From: Prosthecobacter debontii | Lineage (GTDB): Bacteria; Verrucomicrobiota; Verrucomicrobiia; Verrucomicrobiales; Akkermansiaceae | Direction: 5' to 3' | Length of the DNA: 64,000 nucleotides | Assembly (NCBI GenBank): GCA_945862245.1 | Contig: CAMAXN010000006.1 | Span: forward strand, 28,410 to 92,409 | In this document: piece by piece, positions 1 to 9,179 of the stretch | Position numbering within the stretch: the stretch's first letter is position 1 | How the letters are laid out: each line of letters starts with the position of its first letter | Position numbers and translations under genes: made by a program | The notes under the pieces: generated by a model | Seen by the model: only the letters and a program-made list of their open reading frames with translations | What the model was told of the DNA's origin: nothing | Databases searched by the model: none

Positions 1-810
1 GTCCGCAGGGTTCCAAGTGATCTTTGGGAACTTCATGTCCAATCGTTTCATCGTATCAACCATAATCCTCGCGACGACGAGGTTACGATACCATTTTCGA
101 TTCGCGGGGACGACAAACCATGGAGCGCATTCCGTTGATGTTTTCGAAAGGACTTCTTCGTATGTGTGCATGAAATCCAGCCACAAACCGCGATCCTTCA
201 GATCGTCAGGGTTAAATTTCCAATGTTTTTCTGGATTAAGAAGGCGGGAATCAAGCCGCCGCTTCTGCTCATCACGAGAGATGTGTAGATAGATTTTTAC
301 GATGGTTGTACCTTCCTCGGCGAGCATACGCTCGAAGTCCACCACGTGCCGGAAGCGTTGCTTCCAGATTTTTTCCGGAAAGAGGTTCTTCACCTTCACT
401 GCGATAATATCTTCGTAGTGGCTGCGATTAAAAATGACCAACTGGCCGTTGCGAGGCACTTTGTCGTGGATGCGCCAGAGGAAATCCCGAGACAATTCCT
501 CCTCGTTGGGTTTCTTGAAGGAACGGACCTGTATACCCTGCGGGTCAATGCGCGAGAAGACATTCTTGATGCAGCCATCCTTGCCGCCGGTATCCATCGC
601 CTGCATCACCACAAGAATGCGGTGCTTGTTCTGCGCATAGAGCAAGGTCTGGAGAAACTTCAGCTCGTCTTGTAGCTTGTCGAAGGCCTTCGCGCTGTCA
701 TCCTTCCCGCCGTCTTCAAAAAGGTGCCGATCATCGGCGTCGATTTTACGCAAATCCACCTTTGATCCTGGCTTGACCAAATATTTCTCTAATGCACCGC
801 TAACTGGCAT
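1..810 (-). CDS. ppk2: Polyphosphate kinase 2 family protein (PPK2), 3' end outside window
   Basis: This enzyme family moves phosphate between polyphosphate and nucleotides (AMP, ADP or other NDPs). The 270 visible codons run in frame off the left edge of the window. Key motifs are a Walker A-type loop AMDTGGKDG at about residues 71-79, FNRSHYED at about 127-134, a lid segment ISRDEQKRRL near 178, and CAPWFVVPANRKWYRN near 229. These are hallmark PPK2 features, and length and order fit a single-domain PPK2. The start is ATG with no clear ribosome-binding site. The gene diverges from the ppx-ppk1 pair across a 94-bp gap, so the three probably act on one polyphosphate pool. Which nucleotide it prefers (class I, II or III) cannot be decided by eye. 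Confidence 0.93.
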   Translation of the reverse strand, partial: MPVSGALEKYLVKPGSKVDLRKIDADDRHLFEDGGKDDSAKAFDKLQDELKFLQTLLYAQNKHRILVVMQAMDTGGKDGCIKNVFSRIDPQGIQVRSFKKPNEEELSRDFLWRIHDKVPRNGQLVIFNRSHYEDIIAVKVKNLFPEKIWKQRFRHVVDFERMLAEEGTTIVKIYLHISRDEQKRRLDSRLLNPEKHWKFNPDDLKDRGLWLDFMHTYEEVLSKTSTECAPWFVVPANRKWYRNLVVARIMVDTMKRLDMKFPKITWNPAD

Positions 811-904
811 GATTTTTTATCCGTGCTGGCAGCGACGATGACAAGCCTCGTCTCTTCGTGTTTTCGCCATTGTAAACCGCCCCCACTGCAGTTGTGATAG
901 ACGC

Positions 905-2467
905 ATGCTCCGAGTGCGGAAAAAAAATACCCTCAACTCTACCGATCCGGTCTCCCTCCTAACCGCGCTGCACATCGGTGCTAGCTCCGTCTCCTTGATC
1001 ATCGCCGAGCGTGACGCGGAAGGAAACCCGACGCCCATCGATTTCCTAGAGCAGCCCGCGCCATTGGCCCAAGATGTGTTCGGCGGAAGCTTTGTGTCGA
1101 ACGCTACCACCGAGCGCATCGTCTCCATCATCCGCAGCTACCAACAAACCCTCACCGAGATCGGATTAGATCCCCACAAATTCAGCCGCGCCGTCGCGAC
1201 CAACGTGCTCCACGAGGCCTCAAACCACGAAGCCGTCCTCAACCGCATACGCATCGCCTGCGGGCTGCCTGTATCGATGATCGACGATGGCGAAATGACC
1301 CGCCTCATATATCTCAAGACACGCCGCCGCCTCCAGCACCTGCCGGCCATGACGCTGCGCACGACCCTTGTTGTACATGTCGGTCCAGGCAACACCCGCG
1401 CTCTGCTTTTTCACGAAGGTCTCATCACCCGTTACACCAACTACCGCATGGGTACCCACCGCACCAGCGAGGCGGTCCAAGCATCCCACGCCGAGGGTTC
1501 GTCGTTGCTGCGCGTCATCCGTGAACACGCATTGGGAAACCTCGCCCAGCTCCGCTTCGATTTTTCCGATGTATCCATCGACGGCATCATCCTGATCGGC
1601 TACGAGATTCAATCCGTCTCCTCTTTCCTGACAAAAAATAACGAGGCGTGCTCGCTCAAGGATTTCCAAAAATTCACAACCGAAACCGCTATCCTAAGCG
1701 ATCTCGGCACAGTAAAGCGCTTCCAGCTCGATTACCAAACCGCCGAGGCACTGATCCCTGCACTGGAAATCAACCTCGCCATTGCAGAGACACTCGGGAT
1801 GAAGGAAGTCCACATCCCTAACTCCGAATACGAACAAGGCCTGCTGCACGATCTGCTCGTTTCCCACGAGATGAGTGGCTCCTTCGCCTCCGAGGTACTG
1901 CGCTCCGCCCGCATCCTCGCTGAGCGCTACCAATCCGACCCCGGCCACGGCGAGCATGTAGGGAAACTTTGTGCCCATTTCCTCACCAACCTACAAGATA
2001 TACACCACCTCACCGAGCACGACGCGCTGCTCCTCCAAGTCGCGGCCATCCTCCATGAAGTAGGCACCTACGTAAGCCCCCGCGCCCACCATAAGCACTC
2101 GGAATACATTATCCTTAACTCGGAAATTTTCGGGCTCGATCGCCTCGACGTCACTATTGTTGCCCTTGTATCCCGCTACCACCGCCACTCTGGTCCGAAG
2201 CTCGACCACCCGTCTTACGCCGCCCTATCCACCGAAGACCGCATCCGCGTCTGCAAACTCGCCGCCATTCTCCGCGTTGCCGACGCCCTTGAACGTACGC
2301 ACGCCCAGCGCATTTCTAAAATCGAGATTCTCCGTACCCACGACAAGCTTCGTATCCGCCTCCCAGGCCTCAAGGACGCCGCCATCGAGCGCCTCGCCAT
2401 GGACTCAAAGGCCGATCTCTTTGAGCAGATTTTCGGCCTTGCCGTCATCATCGAGGAGGATAACTGA
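905..2467 (+). CDS. Ppx/GppA-family exopolyphosphatase homologue with altered N-terminal motifs
   Basis: The 520-residue length and domain order match long Ppx/GppA proteins: an ASKHA phosphatase fold in the first ~310 residues, then an HD-like helical domain from about 330 (ILHEVGTY and HHKHSEYIILNS near 383-406 are well conserved). The N-terminal signature normally reads close to DIGSNS but here reads HIGASS (about 23-28). The second phosphate loop, normally DIGGGS, reads HVGPGN (about 158-163). The GEEEARLIY region is DDGEMTRLIY (about 127-136). These changes suggest weak or different hydrolase activity, or a regulatory role. The gene lies 45 bp before ppk1 in the same direction. Family membership is secure; activity is uncertain. 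Confidence 0.85.
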   Translation: MLRVRKKNTLNSTDPVSLLTALHIGASSVSLIIAERDAEGNPTPIDFLEQPAPLAQDVFGGSFVSNATTERIVSIIRSYQQTLTEIGLDPHKFSRAVATNVLHEASNHEAVLNRIRIACGLPVSMIDDGEMTRLIYLKTRRRLQHLPAMTLRTTLVVHVGPGNTRALLFHEGLITRYTNYRMGTHRTSEAVQASHAEGSSLLRVIREHALGNLAQLRFDFSDVSIDGIILIGYEIQSVSSFLTKNNEACSLKDFQKFTTETAILSDLGTVKRFQLDYQTAEALIPALEINLAIAETLGMKEVHIPNSEYEQGLLHDLLVSHEMSGSFASEVLRSARILAERYQSDPGHGEHVGKLCAHFLTNLQDIHHLTEHDALLLQVAAILHEVGTYVSPRAHHKHSEYIILNSEIFGLDRLDVTIVALVSRYHRHSGPKLDHPSYAALSTEDRIRVCKLAAILRVADALERTHAQRISKIEILRTHDKLRIRLPGLKDAAIERLAMDSKADLFEQIFGLAVIIEEDN

Positions 2468-2484
2468 ATCGATCCTATTCCTTG

Positions 2485-2504
2485 AAATTTAAAATTTAAA
2501 ATTT
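2485..2504 (+). repeat. AT-rich short tandem repeat upstream of ppk1
   Basis: The 7-base unit AAAATTT is repeated almost three times in the 45-bp gap between the ppx-like gene and ppk1, and ends 8 bases before the ppk1 start codon. It is strikingly AT-rich compared with the flanking coding DNA. It may serve as an unstructured or A/U-rich translation-initiation region in a genome with few Shine-Dalgarno sites. That role is inference. Confidence 0.5.
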
Positions 2505-2512
2505 GAAGTTTT

Positions 2513-4603
2513 ATGACGCATTATAACAACCGCGAACTCTCCTGGCTCGAATTCAACCAACGCGTCCTCGCCCAGGCCTTCCGCGAAGACCTGCCGCTGC
2601 TTGAACGCGTGAAATTCCTCGCCATCTCCGCATCGAACCTCGACGAGTTTTTTCAAGTCCGCGTTGGCTCACTGATGTTGCTGCGCCGCAGCGGTAGGAA
2701 AACCCGCGACAACTCCGGCTTCACCCCGATACGCAACCTCGCCGCCATCCGCGAGCGCGTTTTGAAAATGAATGCGGATCAATACGGACTGCTCAACAAC
2801 ACCCTGCTCCCTGCCCTCGCGGAAAAAGGTATCGTCCTACTTTCCGCCGCTCAGCTCTCCGATTCCCAGCGCGCCCAGACCGCCATCGCTTTCGAGGACA
2901 ACATCTCGCCGCTCCTCACGCCGCTCGCCGTGGATCCTGATTCCGCTCCGCCCATCGTCCCCGCCTTACAGATCGTCCTCGCCTGCACCCTTCACGATCC
3001 TGCCGATAAAACCTCGCGCCACGTCCTTATTCCCATCCCCGAGAACCTGCCACGCCGCATCGCCATCCCCACCGATGACGAAACGATCTCCTTCATCCTC
3101 ATCGAGGATCTCATCGCCACCCACGCCGATCGCCTTTTCCCCGGTGAGAAGATCACCGCCACCACCGCCTTCCGCGTCACCCGCAACGGCGACATCGCCG
3201 TCCAGGAAGAGGACGCCACCGATCTCGCCGATGAAATGGAAGACGTCCTCACCGCCCGCCGTTTCGCCGACACTGTCCGCCTGGAAATCCGCGCCGACGC
3301 CCCGCGTGAGCTTTCCTCCCTCGTCCAAAAAGTCACCACCACCACCGCGCAGGAAATTTACCGTCACGCCGGCCCGCTCGGACTTTCCTCCTTCATGGAG
3401 CTAGCCTTCCTCCCGGACTACGACCACCTCCGAAATGAGGATTGGCCCGCTCAAAACTCCCCTTCCATCGCGCCGGGGGCCTCCATGTTCGAAACCATCG
3501 CCAGCGGTGACGTGCTGCTTTTTCACCCCTACGAATCCTTCGATCCCGTGATCCGCCTCATCGAGGAAGCCGCCGTCGATCCCGATGTCATCGCCATCAA
3601 GCAGATCCTATACCGCACCGCGCGCCAGTCCCGCATCATCGATGCCCTCATCCGCGCCGCGGAAAACGGCAAGCACGTCACCGCACTCGTCGAGCTTAAA
3701 GCCCGCTTCGACGAGGCGCGCAACCTCAACCGCGCCGACGAACTTCAGCGCGCTGGCGCCCAGATCGTCTATGGCGTGAAAAACCTCAAGACCCATGCCA
3801 AGATCTGTCTAATCCTACGCCGCGAGTCCGGCCGCATTCGCCGCTACGTCCACCTCGGAACAGGAAACTACAACGAGACCACCTCTCGCCTCTACACCGA
3901 CCTCTCCTACCTCACCTGCAAGTCGGAATACGGCAACGACGCCTCCCTGCTTTTCAACGCCGTAACCGGCCGCTCGAAGCTCCTCCGCTTCCAGCGCCTT
4001 ATCCCCGCCCCTTCCGCGATGAAGCCACGCCTTCTCGACCTAATTGCCGGCGAGACAGAGCGTGCCAAGCAGGGCCTTTCGGCAAAAATCATTGCTAAAA
4101 CCAACTCCCTCCAGGATCCCGACATTATCGCTGCCCTATACTCCGCCTCCCAAGCCGGCGTCGAGATCAAGCTCAACATACGCGGCATCTGCTGTCTCAT
4201 GCCCGGCGAGAAATTCTCGAAAAACATCGAGGTCATCTCAGTCATCGACCGCTACCTCGAACATGCCCGCCTCTTTTATTTCCACCAAGGTGGCGATCCC
4301 GAGATATTCATCGCCTCGGCTGATTGGATGACGAGAAACCTTGAAAAGCGCGTTGAGCTGATGATCCCTATCGAGGAAAAAAACATCAAACGCCGCCTCG
4401 TGAAAATCCTCGAAACCTATTTCAAGGATAACCGCAACGCCTGGCGCATCCTCCGCGATGGCAGCTCCACCCCTGTCGTCCCTGCCAAAGGCGAAAAGCC
4501 CTTCCGCGCTCAAGAACACTTCTTCCAGCAGTCGAAGAAAGCCGCTAAAGCCCGCGAGCACGAACGCTCCATGACTTTCGAACCCCACGTCCCGCAGGAT
4601 TGA
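2513..4603 (+). CDS. ppk1: Polyphosphate kinase 1
   Basis: PPK1 reversibly polymerises the gamma-phosphate of ATP into polyphosphate through a phosphohistidine. The 696 residues match the usual ~700. The protein opens with YNNRELSWLEFNQRVL, the conserved PPK1 N-terminal domain, and contains LLFHPYESFDPV near 340, YGVKNLKTHAKICLI (a conserved His), YVHLGTGNYNETTSRLYTD, and a second conserved His in EHARLFYF. SADWMTRN follows near 605, as in the PPK1 C-terminal domain. It sits just downstream of a Ppx-like gene and opposite a PPK2, so the cell carries both kinase families together. There is no Shine-Dalgarno; an AT-rich repeat precedes the ATG. No truncation is seen. Confidence 0.97.
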   Translation: MTHYNNRELSWLEFNQRVLAQAFREDLPLLERVKFLAISASNLDEFFQVRVGSLMLLRRSGRKTRDNSGFTPIRNLAAIRERVLKMNADQYGLLNNTLLPALAEKGIVLLSAAQLSDSQRAQTAIAFEDNISPLLTPLAVDPDSAPPIVPALQIVLACTLHDPADKTSRHVLIPIPENLPRRIAIPTDDETISFILIEDLIATHADRLFPGEKITATTAFRVTRNGDIAVQEEDATDLADEMEDVLTARRFADTVRLEIRADAPRELSSLVQKVTTTTAQEIYRHAGPLGLSSFMELAFLPDYDHLRNEDWPAQNSPSIAPGASMFETIASGDVLLFHPYESFDPVIRLIEEAAVDPDVIAIKQILYRTARQSRIIDALIRAAENGKHVTALVELKARFDEARNLNRADELQRAGAQIVYGVKNLKTHAKICLILRRESGRIRRYVHLGTGNYNETTSRLYTDLSYLTCKSEYGNDASLLFNAVTGRSKLLRFQRLIPAPSAMKPRLLDLIAGETERAKQGLSAKIIAKTNSLQDPDIIAALYSASQAGVEIKLNIRGICCLMPGEKFSKNIEVISVIDRYLEHARLFYFHQGGDPEIFIASADWMTRNLEKRVELMIPIEEKNIKRRLVKILETYFKDNRNAWRILRDGSSTPVVPAKGEKPFRAQEHFFQQSKKAAKAREHERSMTFEPHVPQD

Positions 4604-4780
4604 GCTCCCATGCTGGCGCCGATCTTTGGTCGCCAGCTATCGCAGCGGTCCGCGCTGATGACTTTTCCTAGGAAATCACGCCCCATCTATCCTTGTCCTC
4701 CGACTTTTCTAAAAAAACCGTTGCCACAGGCCGGCGCGGCGGGTAGCTTCCGCCCCCCAACTGTCTAATCCCGCTCTCCG

Positions 4781-4936
4781 ATGTCTAAGCACAACTCTCT
4801 CAAATCAAGCGCCACCGTCGGCGGCAAACGTTCTGTTCTAAAGCGTTTCGAGCGCGTGAAGCTGCTCAAGGAACGCGGCGAATGGAAACAGGGAAAATCC
4901 CCGATCGGTCTGCCCAAGACTAAGCACGAAGCTTGA
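4781..4936 (+). CDS. Small basic protein of the Chlamydiae/Verrucomicrobia type
   Basis: This is a 51-residue, Lys/Arg-rich protein beginning MSKHNSLKSSATVGGKR and ending KTKHEA. It closely resembles the short basic proteins catalogued for Verrucomicrobia and Chlamydiae, which have been suggested to be ribosome- or rRNA-associated; that role is not proven. It contains VLKRFERVKLLKERG, likely a basic helix. The gene has its own compact unit: about 180 bp of spacer upstream and a strong intrinsic terminator 30 bp after the stop codon. The start ATG has no Shine-Dalgarno. The next gene downstream is an rRNA pseudouridine synthase, which fits a translation-related setting. Recognition of the family is from memory of its sequence pattern. 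Confidence 0.8.
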   Translation: MSKHNSLKSSATVGGKRSVLKRFERVKLLKERGEWKQGKSPIGLPKTKHEA

Positions 4937-4966
4937 TCCTTTGTTCCGCCATTCTCTCTCTTACCT

Positions 4967-4995
4967 CCGCGCCGCTTCACGGCGCGGTCTTTTTT
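4967..4995 (+). terminator. Intrinsic terminator after the small basic protein gene
   Basis: A 7-bp perfect GC stem (CCGCGCC / GGCGCGG) with a 7-base loop is followed directly by TCTTTTTT. It lies between the small basic protein gene and the pseudouridine synthase start 8 bp further on, so it should end transcription of the small gene. Partial readthrough could feed the next gene. Confidence 0.9.
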
Positions 4996-5003
4996 GAACC
5001 GTC

Positions 5004-5711
5004 ATGCCTGAGGGAGTCCGTCTCAACAAATACCTCGCCTCCTGCGGCATCGGCTCGCGGCGGGGTTGCGAGGAGTTGATCGAAAGCGGGCGCGTCGAAG
5101 TCAATGGTTCGCCCTGCCTCAAGCTGGCCACCCGTATCACCTCGTCGGATCACGTTCGCCTCGATGGCAAACGTGTCCTTCCTAAGGAAGAAATGGTCGT
5201 CATTTTTCACAAGCCGCGCGGCTATGTCTGCACCCGCAGCGACGAGCTCGGCCGCCAGACTATTTACAATCTTCTGCCGCCAGCGCTGTATGCCTTGCAT
5301 CACGTCGGCCGACTCGACACTGATTCCGAGGGCATGCTCATCCTCACAAACGACGGTGATCTTTCACAGCGCCTCATGCACCCATCGAAATCGGTAGAAA
5401 AGGAATACCTCGTCACCGCGAACCAGTCCTTCGAAAACGCCCACCTTGACCAGTTTGTCTCAGGGGTGTTTACGGAGGAAGGCAAACTCAAGGCGAAAAG
5501 TATCGAGCGCATGTCCGCGCGCCGCATCAAGGTCATCCTTGATCACGGTGCGAAACGCCAAATCCGTGTGATGTTCGAGGCACTCGGTTACCAAGTCACC
5601 AAGCTCCTCCGCGTTCGTATCGGAAATCTCTGGCTCGGCGATCTCGAACCCGCCCAATACGCGATCCTCAACCGCAAGGAAATCGCCATGCTGCTCGACG
5701 AAAAGACGTAG
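5004..5711 (+). CDS. rRNA pseudouridine synthase, RsuA/RluB/RluE/RluF family
   Basis: This enzyme converts a uridine in ribosomal RNA to pseudouridine. The first ~60 residues are an S4 RNA-binding domain (RLNKYLASCGIGSRRGCEELI...GRVEVNG). The catalytic domain carries the family motif GRLDTDSEGMLILTNDG near residue 102, with the catalytic Asp in GRLD, and later KEYLV and AKRQIRVMFEALGY. The 235-residue length fits RluB/RsuA proteins. The ATG follows closely after a terminator and has no clear ribosome-binding site. Whether the target is 23S or 16S rRNA cannot be told from the sequence. Confidence 0.95.
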   Translation: MPEGVRLNKYLASCGIGSRRGCEELIESGRVEVNGSPCLKLATRITSSDHVRLDGKRVLPKEEMVVIFHKPRGYVCTRSDELGRQTIYNLLPPALYALHHVGRLDTDSEGMLILTNDGDLSQRLMHPSKSVEKEYLVTANQSFENAHLDQFVSGVFTEEGKLKAKSIERMSARRIKVILDHGAKRQIRVMFEALGYQVTKLLRVRIGNLWLGDLEPAQYAILNRKEIAMLLDEKT

Positions 5712-5840
5712 ACATATCCCACGCAACTTCAGCCCTGTTGGCGACAGAGAGAACGAAGCCGCAATTCTTGGGTGTTTTCCCATATCCAACATTGAAGAAA
5801 CCGCCTAGGCGGTGATACTACCCGCTGTCCCTACCAGCCA

Positions 5841-6920
5841 ATGCATAAGACCCTCCTCCTTTTTCTCCTGCTTTCTGCATCCCACTCCCATGCCTCGCCC
5901 ACCGAGTCGGAGCGCATCAAGCGCGGCTATGAACTCGCTGCAGAGACATGGGGACTACAATGGCAAATCGCCACCGATCCCTCGGAGAAACAAAAGCTGC
6001 TGGAGAACCGGCCCGATCCCTCCGCCTCCGCCACGGAGCTATGGCGGCAAATCGCACCGTCGCTCAAGGAGGATTGGACAATCCCTTACTCCACCTTTTT
6101 CCTCGGCCTCGCCCGCAACCTCAGCATGGTCAACCTGGACGGTAACACCGGCACCGCATTCACCGAAGAGCGGAAACGCATCTTCGAGGCCTTTGTCAAG
6201 AACCACACCACTAAGCCGGGCATCGCGCCTTTCTGTATCGCCATCGCTGATAACGGCGATACCAAAAGCCTCCACCTTCTGGAAAAAATCATGGCTGAGA
6301 ATCCCGACGAAGCGATCAAAGGCATCGCCGCGTTCGCTGCCGCGATGTTGCTTAAGACCCTAGGTGATGCTCCCGAGGTGATGAAGAAACGCCTCACCTA
6401 CCTGCGCCAAGCCATCATAATGGCCGCCGACCAAACGGTGGGCGAAATCAATGTTGCGGACATCGTCACCAACGAACTTTACGTGATACGGTTCCTCAGC
6501 AAAGGCCGCAACGCGCCCGACCTAAGTGGGACGGATGTAGGCGGACGCATCATTCGGCTTTCCGAGATGCGCGGAAAAACTGTGATCCTGCTTTTCTGGG
6601 ATGCGAAATCCGCGGAAACCGACAAGTTCATTGGCCTCACCAACGCGATGGCGATGAAATACTCCGACAAACCCGTTGTCATCATCGGAGTCACTCCGGA
6701 AGCGCTCAACCGCATCCGCGAACTACAAGCCAAGGAGGCGATTAAATGGAACAACATCATCGACTCGGAAGACAAGCTCGCAAAGGAATACCGCATCGCC
6801 GTCCGACCCGCAGCGTTCGTTGTCAGCCCCGAGGGGAAATTCGAATACATCGGACTGCCGGGATCCTTTGTGGAAATGACCGTCGACGCCCTGCTCGCAG
6901 GTGATGTCCCGCCACAATGA
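5841..6920 (+). CDS. Secreted thioredoxin-fold (TlpA/AhpC-like) protein lacking the redox cysteines
   Basis: The protein has an N-terminal signal peptide (MHKTLLLFLLLSASHSHA), a helical region to about residue 215, and a C-terminal thioredoxin-like domain. NAPDLSGTDVGGRIIRLSEMRGKTVILLFWDAKSAET matches the start of TlpA/redoxin domains, and RPAAFVVSPEGKF near 325 carries the cis-Pro segment. The usual WCxxC is replaced by WDAKSAE, so both active-site cysteines are missing and thiol chemistry is unlikely. It is probably periplasmic. Helical-plus-TlpA proteins of this layout are common in Verrucomicrobia and Planctomycetes. There is no operon partner; a hairpin follows 10 bp after the stop codon. 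Confidence 0.8.
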   Translation: MHKTLLLFLLLSASHSHASPTESERIKRGYELAAETWGLQWQIATDPSEKQKLLENRPDPSASATELWRQIAPSLKEDWTIPYSTFFLGLARNLSMVNLDGNTGTAFTEERKRIFEAFVKNHTTKPGIAPFCIAIADNGDTKSLHLLEKIMAENPDEAIKGIAAFAAAMLLKTLGDAPEVMKKRLTYLRQAIIMAADQTVGEINVADIVTNELYVIRFLSKGRNAPDLSGTDVGGRIIRLSEMRGKTVILLFWDAKSAETDKFIGLTNAMAMKYSDKPVVIIGVTPEALNRIRELQAKEAIKWNNIIDSEDKLAKEYRIAVRPAAFVVSPEGKFEYIGLPGSFVEMTVDALLAGDVPPQ

Positions 6921-6930
6921 CGCTCTAATG

Positions 6931-6951
6931 CTGGATAGTAAATCTATCCAG
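6931..6951 (+). repeat. Perfect inverted repeat after the thioredoxin-like gene
   Basis: CTGGATAG and CTATCCAG form an 8-bp stem with loop TAAAT. It starts 11 bases after the stop codon, but no T run follows, so it is only a possible RNA 3'-end structure. It lies in the ~225-bp gap between this gene and the convergent rpoD. Confidence 0.4.
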
Positions 6952-7145
6952 ATATAAACAATCGGCCAGTATTCCTGCTAACAAAACGAACAACGACCAT
7001 CTTCAAAATAGTATCTTGAAGGCATCTGCATACAAAGGGTCGGACTTCTAGAAAGATATAAAGTTCGAAAGTTGCAGTTTGCCAAAAAGGATACACTTCA
7101 TGTTGCGTTTTTTTCTGATGCTCCCGACGGGTCTCTCGCTATGTA

Positions 7146-9179
7146 TCAAGCCCCCGGCAACTCGATGAAGCCTTCCAGCTTTCGAATCCGAGTAGGGTGG
7201 CGCATTTTTCGCAAGGCCTTGGCCTCGATTTGGCGGATGCGCTCACGGGTGACTTGGAACTGACGGCCGACTTCCTCGAGGGTGCGGCTGTAGCCGTCCT
7301 TGAGGCCGAAGCGTTGTTCCAGCACCTCGCGCTCGCGCTCGGTAAGGGTGTCGAGCACGTCCTTAATTTTGTCCTTAAGCATCGAGAAACCAGCCTCCTC
7401 CATCGGGTTGTCGGCGGCCTTGTCCTCGATGAAGTCACCAAAAGAAGTGTCGTCCGAATCACCGACAGGGGCTTGCAAAGAGATCGGCTGTTGTGCCATC
7501 TTGAGAACGGCGCGGACACGCTCGACGGGAAGATGGATTTCCTCGGCGATTTCCTCCGGGGATGGCTCGCGACCGTATTCCTGAACGAGTTGCTTTTGCA
7601 CGCGCATCAGCTTGTTAATCGTCTCGATCATGTGAACCGGAATGCGTATCGTGCGCGCTTGGTCGGCGATGGAGCGAGTAATTGCTTGGCGGATCCACCA
7701 AGTTGCGTACGTGGAAAATTTATAGCCGCGGCGGTATTCGAATTTTTCGACCGCTTTCATAAGACCCATGTTGCCTTCTTGGATAAGGTCGAGGAATGAG
7801 AGTCCACGATTGGTATATTTTTTAGCGATAGATATGACGAGGCGAAGGTTGGCCTCCACCATCTCAGTCTTGGCCTTGAGCGCCTCCTTCATCCAGCGGC
7901 GTAGCTGCATGTAAACTGGCTCGAAAGTTCTATTGTTTAGCCATGTGCGCTGCTGGATTTCGCGCATCTTGGTTAAAAATTCCTTGTCCTCCGGATGTGT
8001 CTGGAGGCGGCGGGAGTACTTACGGTATTTATCCATATAGTCCTCCACTTGCTCGCAGAAATCCTCGACTATTTTCTGTTTGTAGTAAAAACGGACGTAG
8101 ATGCGGTGCATCGTGCCAATGTTCTTCTCGAAAGTCTCCTCGAGTTTCTTTTTGCCACGGGGAGCCTTGGCGGAGAGTTGGCGAAAAATGTTGTCATTCT
8201 CCACGTGGAGCGCTTTGAGTTGATCGCAAAGCTTAGTAAGTCCTTTTTCGTAGCGGTCGCGAGACTCGATTTTTTTATCTAGAATAACACGGTCAAAGCG
8301 CTCGGTTTTTTTCTTAAGCTTATCGGCGAGTTCAAGGTAGAGGTCGGTGATAAAGCCGTATTGGTGGAGGTATTTTGAAACCTCGATCTCCGCATCCTCA
8401 ATGCGTTTTGAGATTTCCACCTCCTGCTCGCGGGTGAGCAAAGGCACTTGACCCATCTGCTTGAGATACATTCGGACAGGGTCGTCGAGGATATCGAGCT
8501 TTTGGTCGGTCTTTACGTCCTCCTCATCGCCGTCTCCTTCGTCTTTCTTCTTGTCCTTGAAACGGTCAACCTCTGAAGCGTCGATGATGTCGAACTCCAT
8601 GTTGCGAAGTCGATCCATGATGGCCTCTACATCATCGGGATCAACGAGGTCATTCGGTAGGATCTCGTTGATGTCGTCGTAAGTGATGTATTCTTGCTCC
8701 TTAGCGAGCTTGATGAGCTCACGTATCTTTTCTTGGATCTCTGGGGTGTCGATGCGGCGCTTCTCGGCTTTCTTGCCCTTGCTTGGCGCTATGGCTTCGG
8801 CTGGGGGCTTATCGCTTGCTTTCGGGGCTTTCGCAGCTGCCGCGGGCTTGGCTGTAGCGGGTGCTGGCTTGACGGCAGGTTTTTTAGAAGGTGCTAGCTT
8901 ATTGGTAGGGGCCTTCTTCGTGGGAACTGGCTTGGCCGCAGGTTTTTTGGAAGGTGCTGGCTTGTTAGCAGGGGCCTTCCTTGCCGGTGCTGACTTAGCA
9001 GCAGCCTTCTTCGCGGGAGCTGCTTTGGTAGCTGGTTTTTTCACCGGTACTGGCTTCGCAGGAGCCTTCTTTGCCGGTGCTGCCTTGGCAGCAGAAGGCT
9101 TCTTTACTAAAGCTGGCTTGGCGTTAGCCTGGCTCGTTTTTTTGGCGGCGGGTTTCTTAGTGATCGATTTGGAAGACAT
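7146..9179 (-). CDS. rpoD: Primary sigma factor RpoD with long Lys/Ala/Pro-rich N-terminal tail
   Basis: This is the housekeeping sigma-70 factor. Residues 1 to about 142 are a low-complexity tail built from repeats such as KKPA, AKPVP and APAKKAP, strongly resembling histone H1/HU-like tails. Region 1.1 follows ([20 protein letters not shown]), then an acidic linker ([14 protein letters not shown]), region 1.2 ([21 protein letters not shown]), region 2 ([37 protein letters not shown], then [15 protein letters not shown]), region 3 ([13 protein letters not shown]), and region 4 ending in [18 protein letters not shown] chose the ATG giving MSSKSITKK, 9 bases inside an upstream TTG. The 677 residues exceed most RpoD proteins because of the tail and a long insert between regions 1.2 and 2. 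Confidence 0.97.
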   Translation of the reverse strand: MSSKSITKKPAAKKTSQANAKPALVKKPSAAKAAPAKKAPAKPVPVKKPATKAAPAKKAAAKSAPARKAPANKPAPSKKPAAKPVPTKKAPTNKLAPSKKPAVKPAPATAKPAAAAKAPKASDKPPAEAIAPSKGKKAEKRRIDTPEIQEKIRELIKLAKEQEYITYDDINEILPNDLVDPDDVEAIMDRLRNMEFDIIDASEVDRFKDKKKDEGDGDEEDVKTDQKLDILDDPVRMYLKQMGQVPLLTREQEVEISKRIEDAEIEVSKYLHQYGFITDLYLELADKLKKKTERFDRVILDKKIESRDRYEKGLTKLCDQLKALHVENDNIFRQLSAKAPRGKKKLEETFEKNIGTMHRIYVRFYYKQKIVEDFCEQVEDYMDKYRKYSRRLQTHPEDKEFLTKMREIQQRTWLNNRTFEPVYMQLRRWMKEALKAKTEMVEANLRLVISIAKKYTNRGLSFLDLIQEGNMGLMKAVEKFEYRRGYKFSTYATWWIRQAITRSIADQARTIRIPVHMIETINKLMRVQKQLVQEYGREPSPEEIAEEIHLPVERVRAVLKMAQQPISLQAPVGDSDDTSFGDFIEDKAADNPMEEAGFSMLKDKIKDVLDTLTEREREVLEQRFGLKDGYSRTLEEVGRQFQVTRERIRQIEAKALRKMRHPTRIRKLEGFIELPGA

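Noticed and set aside
4613..4636. Imperfect hairpin CTGGCG...CGCCAG after ppk1 as a terminator
   Set aside because: Only 6 bp of perfect stem and no T tract.
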